Below are positions 40,605 through 50,345 of a stretch of DNA of 64,000 nucleotides, one piece after another. Source of the DNA: Brucella pecoris. Lineage in GTDB: Bacteria > Pseudomonadota > Alphaproteobacteria > Rhizobiales > Rhizobiaceae. A program made the position numbers and the translations under genes. The DNA is taken from positions 219,807-283,806 of the forward strand of contig NZ_VEWK01000005.1 in the NCBI RefSeq assembly GCF_006376675.1. The letters are read 5' to 3'. Position 1 is the first letter of the stretch. Every line of letters starts with the position of its first letter. The notes under the pieces are model-generated. The model ran no database searches. It was not told the origin of the DNA and worked only from the letters and a program-made list of their open reading frames with translations.

Positions 40605-42194
40605 ATGAGCATGGGTTCCGATTCGAGTTTTACCGGCGCATCGTCCAATGTCGCTGAGTATAGCGTTTCCGAGATTTCCGGTGCGTTGAAGCGCACGGTC
40701 GAGGATACGTTCGGACACGTGCGTGTGCGTGGCGAAATTTCCGGCTATCGGGGCCCACATTCGTCAGGACATGCTTATTTTGCTTTGAAAGACGACCGCT
40801 CGCGGCTGGAAGCGGTGATCTGGCGTGGTTCAATGAGCCGCCTGCGCTTCCGCCCCGAGGAGGGGATGGAGGTCATTGCTACCGGTAAACTCACCACCTA
40901 TCCCGGTTCTTCGAAATACCAGATTGTCATCGAACAAATGGAGCCAGCGGGAGCCGGTGCTCTTATGGCGCTTCTGGAGGACCGTAAGCGACGACTGGCT
41001 TCGGAAGGCTTGTTCGACCCTGCCGTCAAGCAGCTCCTGCCCTTTATGCCTCATGTTATCGGAGTGGTGACCTCTCCGACGGGAGCAGTCATTCGTGATA
41101 TCATTCACCGGATTGCAGACCGCTATCCGCTGCATGTCATTGTCTGGCCTGTGCGTGTGCAGGGCGAGACGAGCGGGCCAGAAGTGGCTGCCGCCGTAGA
41201 TGGCTTCAACGCCTTAACGGATGGCGGTCCTATTCCGAGGCCGGATGTTTTGATTGTGGCGCGTGGCGGCGGCAGTCTGGAAGACCTCTGGGGCTTCAAT
41301 GATGAAATCGTCGTGCGTGCAGTTGCTGCGTCGCATATACCGGTTATCTCGGCGGTTGGCCACGAAACCGACTGGACATTAATTGATCTTGCTGCGGATG
41401 TTCGCGCACCGACACCGACAGGTGCCGCTGAAATGGCGGTGCCGGTAAAGGCGGATCTGCAGGCTGTACTGGCCGGACAATCCGCGCGGCTATCGTCGGC
41501 CATGTCCCGATTTATCGACCTGAAACGACAAGCGCACCGTTCGGCATCGCGTGCACTTCCGTCCGCCGACCAGTTGCTGGCTTTACCTCGTCGCCGGTTC
41601 GATGAAGCGGCTTCGCGCCTTACGCGGGCTCTCTTCGTCAACACGCAAAAGAAGCGGGTTCACTTCGAAGGCCATGCGCGACAATTGTCGCCACGTCTCC
41701 TGCAGCGCCGGTTTCTGGAGCTGGGGCGCGGGGTGTCCGTTCTTGGACAAAGGTTGCCTCGGGCGCTGGAAGCATTCCTGCGCGAACGCCGTACAGTTTT
41801 CGCGCATCGAGCAAGCCGCCTTTCGGCTGAGCCTATTTTGCGGCGAACGAAACTTACGACTATCGCTATAGAACAGCTCGATCGCCGTCGCGACCAAGCC
41901 GTGCAGATTCTAATAGAGCGAGCCAAACGTCGCGGGCAGGAGCTTGAACGTCTGATGCGCACGCTTTCTTATGAAAGTGTGCTTGATCGCGGTTTTGCGG
42001 TTGTTTTCGACGCAGATGGAAAACCAGTGAAACAGGCTGCATCCGCATTGGTCGGCGACGCATTGTCCATCCGGTTTCGTGATGGTGATATTGCCGTCGT
42101 TGTGGGTGACGAAGACGCGAGCGATCCTGCAAAGCGCGTACAAACGAAAACATCTACGTCGCCGGGCTTCGGAAATCAGGGATCGTTATTTTAG
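40605..42194 (+). CDS. xseA: exodeoxyribonuclease VII large subunit
   Basis: 529 residues. OB-fold domain with [16 protein letters not shown] and [20 protein letters not shown] at the N terminus; catalytic domain with [31 protein letters not shown] and [21 protein letters not shown]. The long coiled-coil from about 290 to 470 and the C-terminal [10 protein letters not shown] follow. Degrades single-stranded DNA with XseB, which is not in the window. It is slightly longer than E. coli XseA because of the C-terminal tail. Confidence 0.96.
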   Translation: MSMGSDSSFTGASSNVAEYSVSEISGALKRTVEDTFGHVRVRGEISGYRGPHSSGHAYFALKDDRSRLEAVIWRGSMSRLRFRPEEGMEVIATGKLTTYPGSSKYQIVIEQMEPAGAGALMALLEDRKRRLASEGLFDPAVKQLLPFMPHVIGVVTSPTGAVIRDIIHRIADRYPLHVIVWPVRVQGETSGPEVAAAVDGFNALTDGGPIPRPDVLIVARGGGSLEDLWGFNDEIVVRAVAASHIPVISAVGHETDWTLIDLAADVRAPTPTGAAEMAVPVKADLQAVLAGQSARLSSAMSRFIDLKRQAHRSASRALPSADQLLALPRRRFDEAASRLTRALFVNTQKKRVHFEGHARQLSPRLLQRRFLELGRGVSVLGQRLPRALEAFLRERRTVFAHRASRLSAEPILRRTKLTTIAIEQLDRRRDQAVQILIERAKRRGQELERLMRTLSYESVLDRGFAVVFDADGKPVKQAASALVGDALSIRFRDGDIAVVVGDEDASDPAKRVQTKTSTSPGFGNQGSLF

Positions 42195-42304
42195 CAACAC
42201 TTAGCTGCCGTTTTCGTCTTGTCCTATTGGGATGGGTTGGCCTTAAGGCTGGCTTAAGCTTGACCTTCTTTTTCTCGCGCATCTGTCATTGTTAGAGATT
42301 CAGG

Positions 42305-43051
42305 ATGTCGCGAGAAAAATCCCAAGACGACCTTACACACGGCTTTGCGAAGGCTTCTTTCAGCCGCCGGGGCTTTCTTATAGGTGTCAGCGCTGTTGCG
42401 TTGTCGGGCTGCGTTTCGACGGCACAGCCGCCCCAACCAGCCAAGAAACTGCCCGAGCCTACGCCTTCGCGGCCTGTGCCGCTTATGTACCAGGCCATGC
42501 CGGAAGAGCAGTTTCCTATCCCCGCTGTCGATACGAGCAAGGTTGCCCCAAAGTTCTGGCGCCAGGAAGTTGACTATCCGACGAGCGAAGTCAAAGGCAC
42601 TGTTATCGTCGATACGCCGAACAAATATCTCTATCATGTTCTCGGCAATGGCCGGGCCATGCGCTACGGTATTGGCGTCGGGCGTGATGGTTTTGCATGG
42701 GCCGGACGCGCGAAGATAGCTTACAAGCGCCAATGGCCGCGCTGGACGCCGCCGGACGAGATGGTCGCCCGTCAACCCTCGCTGGAGCCTTACAGCATCG
42801 CCAATGGCGGAATGCCTCCCGGGATCAAGAATCCACTCGGTGCGCGCGCGATGTACATTCACAAGGATGGGCGCGATACGCTTTACCGCATTCATGGATC
42901 GCCGGAAGCCTGGAGCATTGGAAAGTCCGTGTCATCAGGATGCATCCGCATGCTCAATCAGGATGTGATCGATCTTTACAACAATGTGCGGGATGGCAGC
43001 ACGATTGTCGTGATCCCCGATCCGAGTAAAGGCCAGCAGGTTACGAGCTGA
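42305..43051 (+). CDS. L,D-transpeptidase (YkuD), Tat-type lipoprotein
   Basis: 248 residues. The N terminus combines a Tat-like SRRGFLIG with a lipobox LSGC at about residues 34-37, so a folded, lipid-anchored export is likely. The YkuD domain shows YRIHGSPEAW and SVSSGCIRM with catalytic Cys213. Such enzymes make 3-3 peptidoglycan cross-links or attach proteins to peptidoglycan; Brucella and relatives rely on them to anchor outer-membrane beta-barrels. A second, non-lipoprotein paralog is at 58842-59609. Confidence 0.9.
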   Translation: MSREKSQDDLTHGFAKASFSRRGFLIGVSAVALSGCVSTAQPPQPAKKLPEPTPSRPVPLMYQAMPEEQFPIPAVDTSKVAPKFWRQEVDYPTSEVKGTVIVDTPNKYLYHVLGNGRAMRYGIGVGRDGFAWAGRAKIAYKRQWPRWTPPDEMVARQPSLEPYSIANGGMPPGIKNPLGARAMYIHKDGRDTLYRIHGSPEAWSIGKSVSSGCIRMLNQDVIDLYNNVRDGSTIVVIPDPSKGQQVTS

Positions 43052-43058
43052 CTAAAAC

Positions 43059-43087
43059 AAAAAGGGCGCGAATAACGCGCCCTTTTT
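43059..43087. terminator. bidirectional terminator between the L,D-transpeptidase gene and gshA
   Basis: AAAAAGGGCGCG (43059-43070), loop AATAA, CGCGCCCTTTTT (43076-43087); perfect stem with A- and T-runs for both convergent genes. Confidence 0.92.
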
Positions 43088-43111
43088 GGGATGTGTTTTG
43101 TAGCTCAATGC

Positions 43112-44485
43112 TCAATAAGCATATTCCAGAAAGATTGGATCGATCGATCCTGCCCAGACGCTGTTATATGCCTTCAGCATACGCTCAGCGTCTGTGACGC
43201 CAGCCGCAACAATTTCCTCAAGCGGTGCAAGGAAGTGCGTTTCGTCGTGGCCTTCGCTGTTAAGCTTATTACGGTTCAAAAGGCCGAGGCGGGAGATTTT
43301 CAAAGTCTCGCGAGCGACCTGTTCCAGCGGCTTGCCACGGAAGGTCGTGTTCAAAGCCTTGGCCGGAACTTCATTGCGAAGCGCGAGAACCTCTTCATAG
43401 GTCCAGTCCTTTGTCAGAAGCTCGGCGGCGGTCAGGGCCTCTTCGTCATAAAGTAACCCAACCCAATAGGCGGGGAGGGCACAAATGCGACGCCATGGGC
43501 CGCCATCGGCACCACGCATCTCGAGGAAGCGCTTCAAACGTACTTCGGGGAAAAGGGTAGAAAGATGATTGGTCCAGTCGCCCATATTGGGAACCGGGTC
43601 GCTCACTTCGCCTTTCAATGCGCCATTCATGAACTGGCGGAAAGTGACATGTGTGCAATCGTGGTAATGGCCGTCGCGCAGGATGAAATACATCGGCACA
43701 TCGAGCGCCCATTCGACATAGTCGGCAAAACCGAAGTTTTCCGAGAAAACGAAAGGCAGAACGCCTGAACGCTGGTTGTCGGTATCGCGCCAGATACTCG
43801 AACGCCACGACAGAAGATGATTTGGCTTACCTTCAGTGAACGGGGAACTGGCGAAAAGTGCAGTGGCTACCGATTGCAGTTTCATCGAAACTTGCATCTT
43901 GCGACGCATGTCTCGTTCCGAGCTGAAGTCGAGATTAACCTGAATGGTCGACGTGCGATACATCATGTCCAGACCTTCGTGCCCGACTTTCGGCATGTAG
44001 TTGGTCATGATCTTGTAGCGCGATTTCGGCATGACAGGTGTCTCAGCCAGGGTCCATTTCGGACTGCCGCCAACACCCAGAAAACGAATGCCCAGAGGTT
44101 CGGCTATTTCTCGGACCTGAGACAGATGCGCATTCACTTCACGACATGTCTGATGGATCGTGGAAAGTGGGGCTCCGGAAAGCTCGAACTGGCCGCCGGG
44201 CTCCAGCGAAATCGCTCCCTGTCCGGTCGGTTCCACCAGGCCGATGATATTGCCTTCGTCGATAATAGGCTCCCAGCCAAGTGTCGCCTGCATACCTTCC
44301 AGAATGGCTTTGATACCGCGCGGTCCATCGTAGGGAACTGGACTGTTGTCCGCTGTGTAGAATGGAAATTTCTCATGCTCTGTGCCGATGCGCCAGGCAT
44401 CCTTGGGCTTGCACCCCTCAGCCAGATAATCTGCCAGTTGTTCAACGCCCGTCAGTGCCGTTTCATCAGTCGTATCGCGCGCCAT
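43112..44485 (-). CDS. gshA: glutamate-cysteine ligase, plant/alphaproteobacterial type
   Basis: 457 residues, first step of glutathione synthesis. Motifs RIGTEHEKFPFY, GQFELSGAPLSTIHQTCREV and MTNYMPKVGHEGLDMMYRTS match the plant-type class (about 450 residues) rather than the E. coli type. ATG 44485. Downstream of rsmE on the same strand with 97 bases between, so a separate promoter is possible. Confidence 0.95.
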   Translation of the reverse strand: MARDTTDETALTGVEQLADYLAEGCKPKDAWRIGTEHEKFPFYTADNSPVPYDGPRGIKAILEGMQATLGWEPIIDEGNIIGLVEPTGQGAISLEPGGQFELSGAPLSTIHQTCREVNAHLSQVREIAEPLGIRFLGVGGSPKWTLAETPVMPKSRYKIMTNYMPKVGHEGLDMMYRTSTIQVNLDFSSERDMRRKMQVSMKLQSVATALFASSPFTEGKPNHLLSWRSSIWRDTDNQRSGVLPFVFSENFGFADYVEWALDVPMYFILRDGHYHDCTHVTFRQFMNGALKGEVSDPVPNMGDWTNHLSTLFPEVRLKRFLEMRGADGGPWRRICALPAYWVGLLYDEEALTAAELLTKDWTYEEVLALRNEVPAKALNTTFRGKPLEQVARETLKISRLGLLNRNKLNSEGHDETHFLAPLEEIVAAGVTDAERMLKAYNSVWAGSIDPIFLEYAY

Positions 44486-44582
44486 GCAGCCTATCCCTAG
44501 TCATTTTTCGCTTTTCAGCGTGATTGGACAAATTTGTCAAATCACGCAAGTCAATTCCATTGAACATCAAATTTCGAGAATG

Positions 44583-45329
44583 TCATCCCGCGTTCTGCCA
44601 GTCTCCCAGGACAGATTGTACCAGAGCCATCGCAGCGACTGCAGCCGTATCGGCACGCAGGATTCGTGGTCCGAGCGGAATGGCCGTCACGAAGGGCAGC
44701 TTGCGAAGCGTCTGGCGTTCGTCCTCTGAAAAACCGCCTTCCGGGCCTATCAGCAACGCGGCAGGGCCGGGCTTCAATGCCTGCAAGATGGTTAGCGGAT
44801 CATCCGATTCGTGTCCCTCGTCGCAGAAGATCAGGCGCCGTGATTGGTCCCATTGCTCGATAAAGCGATCGAAGCGGATGGCCTCGCGACATTCAGGTAT
44901 CGAAAGAACGCCGCACTGTTCCGCAGCCTCTATCGCATTAGCTTTGATGCGGTCAGCTCCGAGCTTTGGTACCTGAGTGTGCTGCGTGATGACTGGCTGC
45001 AGAATGCCAGCGCCCATCTCGACCGCTTTCTGAACCATATAGTCCAGTCGTCCCTGTTTTAGTGGGGCGAAGCAGTAGACGAGATCGCTCGGCAACGGTT
45101 GCAGACGCGTCTGTTCTAAAGGCTCGAGAAGAAGCCGCTTTTTGCCTTCCGGCTTCAGTCGTGATTTCCATTCGCCGTCACGTCCGTTGAAGGCGAGAAT
45201 TTCGTCACTGTCCTTCAATCGCAGCACATGGGTGAGATAATGTGCTGCCTGCGAGGCAACCTCTATCCGTCCCCCGGTTTGGAGGTCGTCTTCGATGTAT
45301 AGTCTCTGCATTTTATAGTTTGCGCGCAT
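44583..45329 (-). CDS. rsmE: 16S rRNA m3U1498 methyltransferase RsmE
   Basis: 248 residues. SPOUT fold with N-terminal PUA-like domain (HYLTHVLRLKDSDEILAFNG) and the C-terminal knot motifs LIGPEGGFSEDE and IPLGPRILRADTAAVAAM that bind AdoMet. Methylates U1498 of 16S rRNA. ATG 45329. Confidence 0.95.
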   Translation of the reverse strand: MRANYKMQRLYIEDDLQTGGRIEVASQAAHYLTHVLRLKDSDEILAFNGRDGEWKSRLKPEGKKRLLLEPLEQTRLQPLPSDLVYCFAPLKQGRLDYMVQKAVEMGAGILQPVITQHTQVPKLGADRIKANAIEAAEQCGVLSIPECREAIRFDRFIEQWDQSRRLIFCDEGHESDDPLTILQALKPGPAALLIGPEGGFSEDERQTLRKLPFVTAIPLGPRILRADTAAVAAMALVQSVLGDWQNAG

Positions 45330-45503
45330 GTCAGCATCGATGGCAGAGCCGAGGGGCGGCGGTCAAGCGCTTTGGCAACGTATCGTAAGACAATTAATTA
45401 GCATTCCTACACAAACAATTGATGGGGAATATCATGTCAGTTGCATTTAATTAGATTGTATCCATATAGGTATGAAGCTATCTATTTGAATGGAATTGAT
45501 GTG

Positions 45504-45932
45504 ATGAAACAAGCTTGGGTCGAATTCGCACCGCTTCTTGCGAGCACTGCCAGAGGATGGCGGAAAGCTTTCGATGCTGCGATGGCGGAACATGGCCTTT
45601 CCGACGCGAAAGCCATACCGCTGATGACCCTGCTGCGGCATGGAGATCGTATTCCTCAAGGTGTGCTGGCCGAACGGGTCGGTATCGAGGGAGCAACGAT
45701 TGTCCGGGTTGTCGATGAGCTGGAAAAGGATGGCCTGATCCAGCGTGTTGCCGACGATGCTGATCGTCGCGTCAAGCTCATTCAACTGACAGAAGACGGC
45801 CGCGTCCTTGCCGCCAAGGTGGAAAAGTCTGCTGCCCGTCTTCGCGCTCTTTTCCTCGGTGATTTCGATTCCGATGCGGTCGATGTCGCCATGGAAGTGT
45901 TGCGTAAGCTGAATGAGAAATTTCAAATATAG
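45504..45932 (+). CDS. MarR-family regulator of the efflux operon
   Basis: 142 residues from ATG 45504; upstream in-frame codons lie in the AT-rich promoter region. Winged HTH: IPQGVLAERVGIEGATIVRV, VDELEKDGLIQRVADDADRR and VKLIQLTEDG. First gene of an operon with an aromatic-acid-type efflux pump, so it likely senses a phenolic compound. Repeated TAATTAG elements near 45393 and 45458 may be operator halves. Confidence 0.88.
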   Translation: MKQAWVEFAPLLASTARGWRKAFDAAMAEHGLSDAKAIPLMTLLRHGDRIPQGVLAERVGIEGATIVRVVDELEKDGLIQRVADDADRRVKLIQLTEDGRVLAAKVEKSAARLRALFLGDFDSDAVDVAMEVLRKLNEKFQI

Positions 45933-45961
45933 TCTTTCCGATCGGCCTTCTGACCGGAAAG

Positions 45962-48088
45962 ATGCAATGCATTCAACCGGTGTCTCTACAAGCCATGACG
46001 AAACCAGCCGAAACAACCCCGAAGTTCTGGGACGTAGTCTTTTCATTAAAGACTTTCGCTGCGGCCATGCTCGCCCTGTGGATTGGCCTGATGGCCACCC
46101 TGCCCAATCCTTACTGGTCAATCGCGGCTGTCTATATCGTTGCGCATCCATTGTCAGGTGCGACGACGTCAAAAGGGTTCTATCGTCTGATCGGTACGAT
46201 CATTGGCGGGGCAGTGACCATTCTGTTCGTACCGCATCTGGTCAATTCACCCGAAATTCTGACGCTGGCGATCGGTTTTTGGATGGGCCTCTGCCTTGCC
46301 ATCAGCCTGCTTGATGGTACGCCGCGCAGTTATCTCTTCATGCTTGCTGGTTATACGGTGGCAATCGCGAGTTTTGCGGTTGTTTCTGTGCCTGAAACGA
46401 CATTCGACTATGCCGTTGGTCGTGTTGAAGAAATCGCGATCGGCATCATCTGCGCTGCCATTGTCAATCGTCTTGTTTTTCCGCGCCACAGCGGTCCGGT
46501 ACTCGTTAGTCGTATTGATAACTGGTTGCGCGACGGTTCAAAACTCGCGCTGGCGAGCATGCGAGGCGAGGGCGCCCCACCGGAGTTTTTGCGGGATCGC
46601 CAGCGTCTTGCCGCCGATGCTCTTGAGTTGCGCAATCTGACCACGCACGTTGCTTATGACACTTCGTCTATCAGGAATGTAGGAACGCTGCTTCAGGTAT
46701 TGCAACAGCGTATGGTGGCCGTTCTCCCGATCATATCAAGCTTGCACGACGTGCTGGCACTGAAGCCCGATGAAACCGAAAGGTCCTGGCATCCGGCCGT
46801 GCAAAAGCTGTTGGAGGAGGCCTGTGACTGGATCGAGAGTGGCGAAAACCTGACGGAGGAACGCCGTACCGTTCTGTTGCAGTTGATCGAAGAGATCGAT
46901 CGGCATGGAAGGGATGCGACAAGCTGGGGCGAATTGCTGCCTTTCAATGTGGCCGCACGCGTTCGCGACCTGGTTCAGATTTGGAGTGATTGCATTACGC
47001 TGCGTCAGGATATCGTGTCCGGCTCCCGGCATTCGCTACGCTGGCGTCGTTATGATGCGCATCTGAAAAGTCGTCCAATGCACCGCGACTATGGCATGGC
47101 GTTTTTGTCGGGGTTCTCTGCCTTTCTGGCGACCTGTGTGGCAACCGCATTCTGGATTGCAACCGGTTGGGCGCAAGGAAGCGCTGCCGCCATGATGGCC
47201 GGCATTTTCTGCTGCATCTTCGCAACTATGGATGACCCTGTGCCTGTCATGCGCAAGTTCAACTGGCTGCTTTTGATCGTGATTGTCGCCGCTTTCATTT
47301 TCGAGTTCGCGTTGCTGCCGCTTGTCGATGGCTTCTTTCCGCTGGTTCTGGTGCTGGGGCTTTTTCTCATTCCAGCGGGTCTGCTGCTCGCTATTCCTTC
47401 GCAATTTCTGCTGGGTATGGTGCTCTGCGTGAATCTGCCGAACATGCTTATGTTGCAGGGACATCTGACGCATGATTTTGTCAGTTTTGCCAATGCCAAT
47501 CTGGCCACGATTCTGGGCATCGTGATCGCCGCCGTGGTAACCTCGATTGTTCGATCGGTAGGTGCGGAATGGAGCGTACGCCGCCTAATCAAGGCGGGTT
47601 GGAACGATATCGCACTTGCTGCCGAACGCCGCCCGGGACGTCATCGCCGCCAGCGCATGAACCGCCTCTTGCTCCGCATGATAGATCGTATCGGCATGAT
47701 GGCGCCACGCCTGGCACTGGTTCCAGCGGCTGATATTGCGAAAGTCGATCTGTTGCGCGATTTGCGGAACGGGATGAACACGATCGATCTTCAGCAATAT
47801 CGCTCCAAGTTGCCCGAAGACTGTCGGTCTGCTGTTGACCAAGTGCTGGATGGCGTTGGTGCACATTACCGTGCCTTGGCGAACAAGCCGCACGAAACGG
47901 GCGAGATCGACAAAAACTTGCTCGCCTCTATCGATACAGCGATCACCACCATCATCGAAAGCGGATCACCAGCAATAGCCAAACGCACGAGAATGGCGCT
48001 GGTCGCCCTTCGCTTCAATCTTTTTCCGAAGGCCGCGCCTTTTGCCTTGCCGCCGCGTCCGCCGATGGAACTTCCGCAAGCAGCCTAA
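45962..48088 (+). CDS. FUSC-family efflux pump membrane protein (AaeB-like)
   Basis: 708 residues from ATG 45962; ATG 45995 (MTKPAETTPKFWDVVFSLKT) is equally possible, as neither has a clear ribosome site. Two membrane blocks of about six helices each, at 20-190 and 355-520, flank cytoplasmic helical regions, the FUSC architecture. PNPYWSIAAVYIVAHPLSGA is the conserved N-terminal motif. With the DUF1656 and HlyD proteins it forms an exporter for aromatic acids or similar compounds. Confidence 0.9.
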   Translation: MQCIQPVSLQAMTKPAETTPKFWDVVFSLKTFAAAMLALWIGLMATLPNPYWSIAAVYIVAHPLSGATTSKGFYRLIGTIIGGAVTILFVPHLVNSPEILTLAIGFWMGLCLAISLLDGTPRSYLFMLAGYTVAIASFAVVSVPETTFDYAVGRVEEIAIGIICAAIVNRLVFPRHSGPVLVSRIDNWLRDGSKLALASMRGEGAPPEFLRDRQRLAADALELRNLTTHVAYDTSSIRNVGTLLQVLQQRMVAVLPIISSLHDVLALKPDETERSWHPAVQKLLEEACDWIESGENLTEERRTVLLQLIEEIDRHGRDATSWGELLPFNVAARVRDLVQIWSDCITLRQDIVSGSRHSLRWRRYDAHLKSRPMHRDYGMAFLSGFSAFLATCVATAFWIATGWAQGSAAAMMAGIFCCIFATMDDPVPVMRKFNWLLLIVIVAAFIFEFALLPLVDGFFPLVLVLGLFLIPAGLLLAIPSQFLLGMVLCVNLPNMLMLQGHLTHDFVSFANANLATILGIVIAAVVTSIVRSVGAEWSVRRLIKAGWNDIALAAERRPGRHRRQRMNRLLLRMIDRIGMMAPRLALVPAADIAKVDLLRDLRNGMNTIDLQQYRSKLPEDCRSAVDQVLDGVGAHYRALANKPHETGEIDKNLLASIDTAITTIIESGSPAIAKRTRMALVALRFNLFPKAAPFALPPRPPMELPQAA

Positions 48089-48107
48089 AAGAACAATGTG
48101 ATTTGTG

Positions 48108-48317
48108 ATGCAACCTGAACTCGACATCTACGGAATCTACATTCCGACCCTCGGCGTGCTGGCGCTTGGCGCTTATTTCGCAAACACGATAATGCAGCGC
48201 CTTCTGGCACGCATACGCTTCTATCGTTTCGTATGGCATCGACCTTTGTTCGATGCTGCGATGTATTTTTGCATTCTCGGCGTTGCTGCCGTCATTCTCA
48301 ATGGAATACCGCTATGA
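48108..48317 (+). CDS. DUF1656 small membrane protein (AaeX-like)
   Basis: 69 residues with two helices; MQPELDIYGIYIPTLGVLAL is the DUF1656 opening. ATG 48108 preferred over GTG 48105. The stop overlaps the following ATG (ATGA). DUF1656 proteins accompany AaeAB-type pumps; their exact role is not settled. Confidence 0.88.
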   Translation: MQPELDIYGIYIPTLGVLALGAYFANTIMQRLLARIRFYRFVWHRPLFDAAMYFCILGVAAVILNGIPL

Positions 48318-49180
48318 AAAAGCTCTTTGCACATTCAGGCCGTGTCTTTGTAACCGTCGTCATGGTCACAATGGCTGGGCTTCTTGGTTGGCATTTATGG
48401 GACTACTATATGAATGCGCCCTGGACGCGCGATGGCAAGATTCGCGCGGATGTCGTGCGTGTTGCGCCTGACGTCTCCGGCCTTGTTGGCGAAGTGCTTG
48501 TCCATGATAATGAGACTGTTCATGAGGGCGAAGTAATCTTCCGTATTGATCAGGCCCGCTACAAACTCGCACTGCAAACAGCGGACGCAAAGGTTGATAG
48601 CAGCAAGGCGGCGCTCGATATGGCCAACAGGGATCTGGTCCGCTATCGCCAGCTCAACGACACCACGGTGACGCGCCAGAAACTGGAGCAGATCGAAACG
48701 ACAGCCCAGCAGGCGGAAGCTTCCTATCGTCAGGCGCAACTGGATCGTGATCTTGCTACACTTAATCTGGACCGATCATCGGTAAAGGCGCCCGTCAATG
48801 GTGTTATTACCAACTTCTCACTTCAACCGGGTGATTATGTTTCCGCCGGTTCGGCTGTGACTGCTCTCGTTGATACGGACTCGTTCTATGTCTCCGGCTA
48901 CTTCGAAGAAAATAAGCTGGAACGTATCCAGATCGGTGATCGGGTGGTGGTTGATCTTATGGGCAGCAAAGTACAGCTCAAGGGAAAGGTCGAAGGTATC
49001 GCCGGTGGGATCGAGGACCGCGAGCGCAGCGATTCTTCCAGCTTGCTTGCAAATGTTTCGCCGACCTTTAACTGGGTCCGTCTTGCGCAACGCGTGCCCG
49101 TTCGGGTGAAGCTGGAAGAGGTGCCTGACGGTGTTCATCTGGTTGCAGGCCGAACAGTCAGCGTATCAGTGGTGAATTGA
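48314..49180 (+). CDS. HlyD-family periplasmic adaptor (AaeA-like)
   Basis: 288 residues from ATG 48314, overlapping the DUF1656 stop. One N-terminal helix (VFVTVVMVTMAGLLGWHLWD), lipoyl half-motifs VSGLVGEVLVHDNETVHEGE and SSVKAPVNGVITNFSLQPGD around a short coiled hairpin, then the beta-barrel domain. Bridges the AaeB-like pump to an outer-membrane channel not found here. Confidence 0.92.
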   Translation: MKKLFAHSGRVFVTVVMVTMAGLLGWHLWDYYMNAPWTRDGKIRADVVRVAPDVSGLVGEVLVHDNETVHEGEVIFRIDQARYKLALQTADAKVDSSKAALDMANRDLVRYRQLNDTTVTRQKLEQIETTAQQAEASYRQAQLDRDLATLNLDRSSVKAPVNGVITNFSLQPGDYVSAGSAVTALVDTDSFYVSGYFEENKLERIQIGDRVVVDLMGSKVQLKGKVEGIAGGIEDRERSDSSSLLANVSPTFNWVRLAQRVPVRVKLEEVPDGVHLVAGRTVSVSVVN

Positions 49181-49183
49181 TGT

Positions 49184-49212
49184 AAAGGCCCGGCTGTCGC
49201 CCGGGCCTTTTC
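49184..49212 (+). terminator. terminator of the efflux operon
   Basis: AAAGGCCCGG (49184-49193), 7-base loop, CCGGGCCTTTT (49201-49211). Lies just past the adaptor stop. Confidence 0.9.
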
Positions 49213-49250
49213 CATGTTAGCAAAGGTCAAAAGCGGTCGGGGATTGTTTT

Positions 49251-49949
49251 ATGAGCGTGCTGGTCGTTCAAAATTATGAGGGGTCTGGACTGGGGCAGAT
49301 TGAGCCCATTGTGGTTAATGCGGGCTTCGCAATTGATCTGCGTCATCCCTACCACGGTGATATACTGCCCGTTGACGATGATGGATACCAAGCCTTGATC
49401 GTTCTTGGCGGAGAGCAGAATGCGCTTGCCGATGCCGATTTTCCCTATTTCCCGCATTTACTCGAACTCATACGCAGGTTTGGCGGCAGAGATAAAGCTG
49501 TTCTCGGCATTTGTCTGGGTAGCCAGCTCATAGCGCGCGCTTACGGCGGCGAAAATATTCTGAATCGCCCGATGGAATTCGGCTGGCATGAGGTTCGACT
49601 TACCGAGGAAGGTAGAAGCGATCCGGTTTTGTCTGCAGCAGGCGACTCCTTTCCAATCTTTCACTGGCACCGAGATACATTTTCGCTTCCGAAGAACGCT
49701 TTGCATATGGCGTTGAGCGATATGACACCTCATCAGGCTTATCGCATCGGTCGTGCAGTCTATGGCACGCAGTTCCATTTCGAGGCCGACACGCAGCTCG
49801 TCGCCGAGTGGAACGGCCAGCTAAGCGAAGTGATCTCGGAATTTGCACCGGATTGGGCAGTGCAGTTTCCTGAACTTGCAAAGAAATTCGGAACGCAGGC
49901 GGATGCTGCAGGCGCAGCAATTGCCAAGGCATGGATAAGCCAAGTCTAG
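49251..49949 (+). CDS. class I glutamine amidotransferase-like protein
   Basis: 232 residues, stand-alone GATase1 domain. Nucleophile elbow LGICLGSQLIARAYGG near residue 88, and YGTQFHFEADTQLVAEW with the catalytic His and Glu. Similar proteins are annotated as GMP synthase-like; they act on gamma-glutamyl compounds or supply ammonia to unknown partners. No partner synthetase adjoins. Confidence 0.85.
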   Translation: MSVLVVQNYEGSGLGQIEPIVVNAGFAIDLRHPYHGDILPVDDDGYQALIVLGGEQNALADADFPYFPHLLELIRRFGGRDKAVLGICLGSQLIARAYGGENILNRPMEFGWHEVRLTEEGRSDPVLSAAGDSFPIFHWHRDTFSLPKNALHMALSDMTPHQAYRIGRAVYGTQFHFEADTQLVAEWNGQLSEVISEFAPDWAVQFPELAKKFGTQADAAGAAIAKAWISQV

Positions 49950-50059
49950 AGGTTTTGTAATTCCTTCTTAACCTTAAGTCGAAGTGTCGCGTTGCTGCTT
50001 TGCCACAGCGTATAGCCAATTCAACTTTTCCAGAAAAAACCGGTGATCGGGTTGGAACC

Positions 50060-50163
50060 GTTCAGTTGCGGGTAACTTTTTTCGGGTGTAACTGAACGCC
50101 GTCTCCCCGGGCAGCGACCGAATGAGCAAGGCAGCTCGCCATGCTCCCGTGTGGCAGCTCGCC
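50060..50163. other. structured intergenic region with hairpin and direct repeat
   Basis: GTTCAGTT (50060-50067) pairs with AACTGAAC (50090-50097). Further on, GGCAGCTCGCC occurs twice (50131-50141 and 50153-50163). It lies between the amidotransferase gene and a small membrane-protein gene. Could be the leader of the latter or a small RNA; no known family recognised. Confidence 0.3.
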
Positions 50164-50204
50164 TACCGAACTTTATCCGGCCACCGTCGAAAGAGTTTCC
50201 GAAT

Positions 50205-50342
50205 ATGACCGCCAAGCATGCCGCTCTTCTCACCGTTCTGATGGTTTCCGCTATTGTATTTATGGCGGTCGGCATATTCACCGTAGATGCAGGCAACAAC
50301 GCGATGTCTACCGACGGTTACGGCATTTCCAGCGCTCATTAA
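50205..50342 (+). CDS. 45-residue single-helix membrane protein
   Basis: Starts MTAKHAALLTVLMVSAIVFM at 50205; one hydrophobic helix (about 7-25) and a polar tail VDAGNNAMSTDGYGISSAH. GAAAGAG lies nine bases upstream. Ends four bases before the convergent phosphatase gene. Not recognised; composition favours a real gene over the opposing frame in the same stretch. Confidence 0.45.
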   Translation: MTAKHAALLTVLMVSAIVFMAVGIFTVDAGNNAMSTDGYGISSAH

Positions 50343-50345
50343 AAA

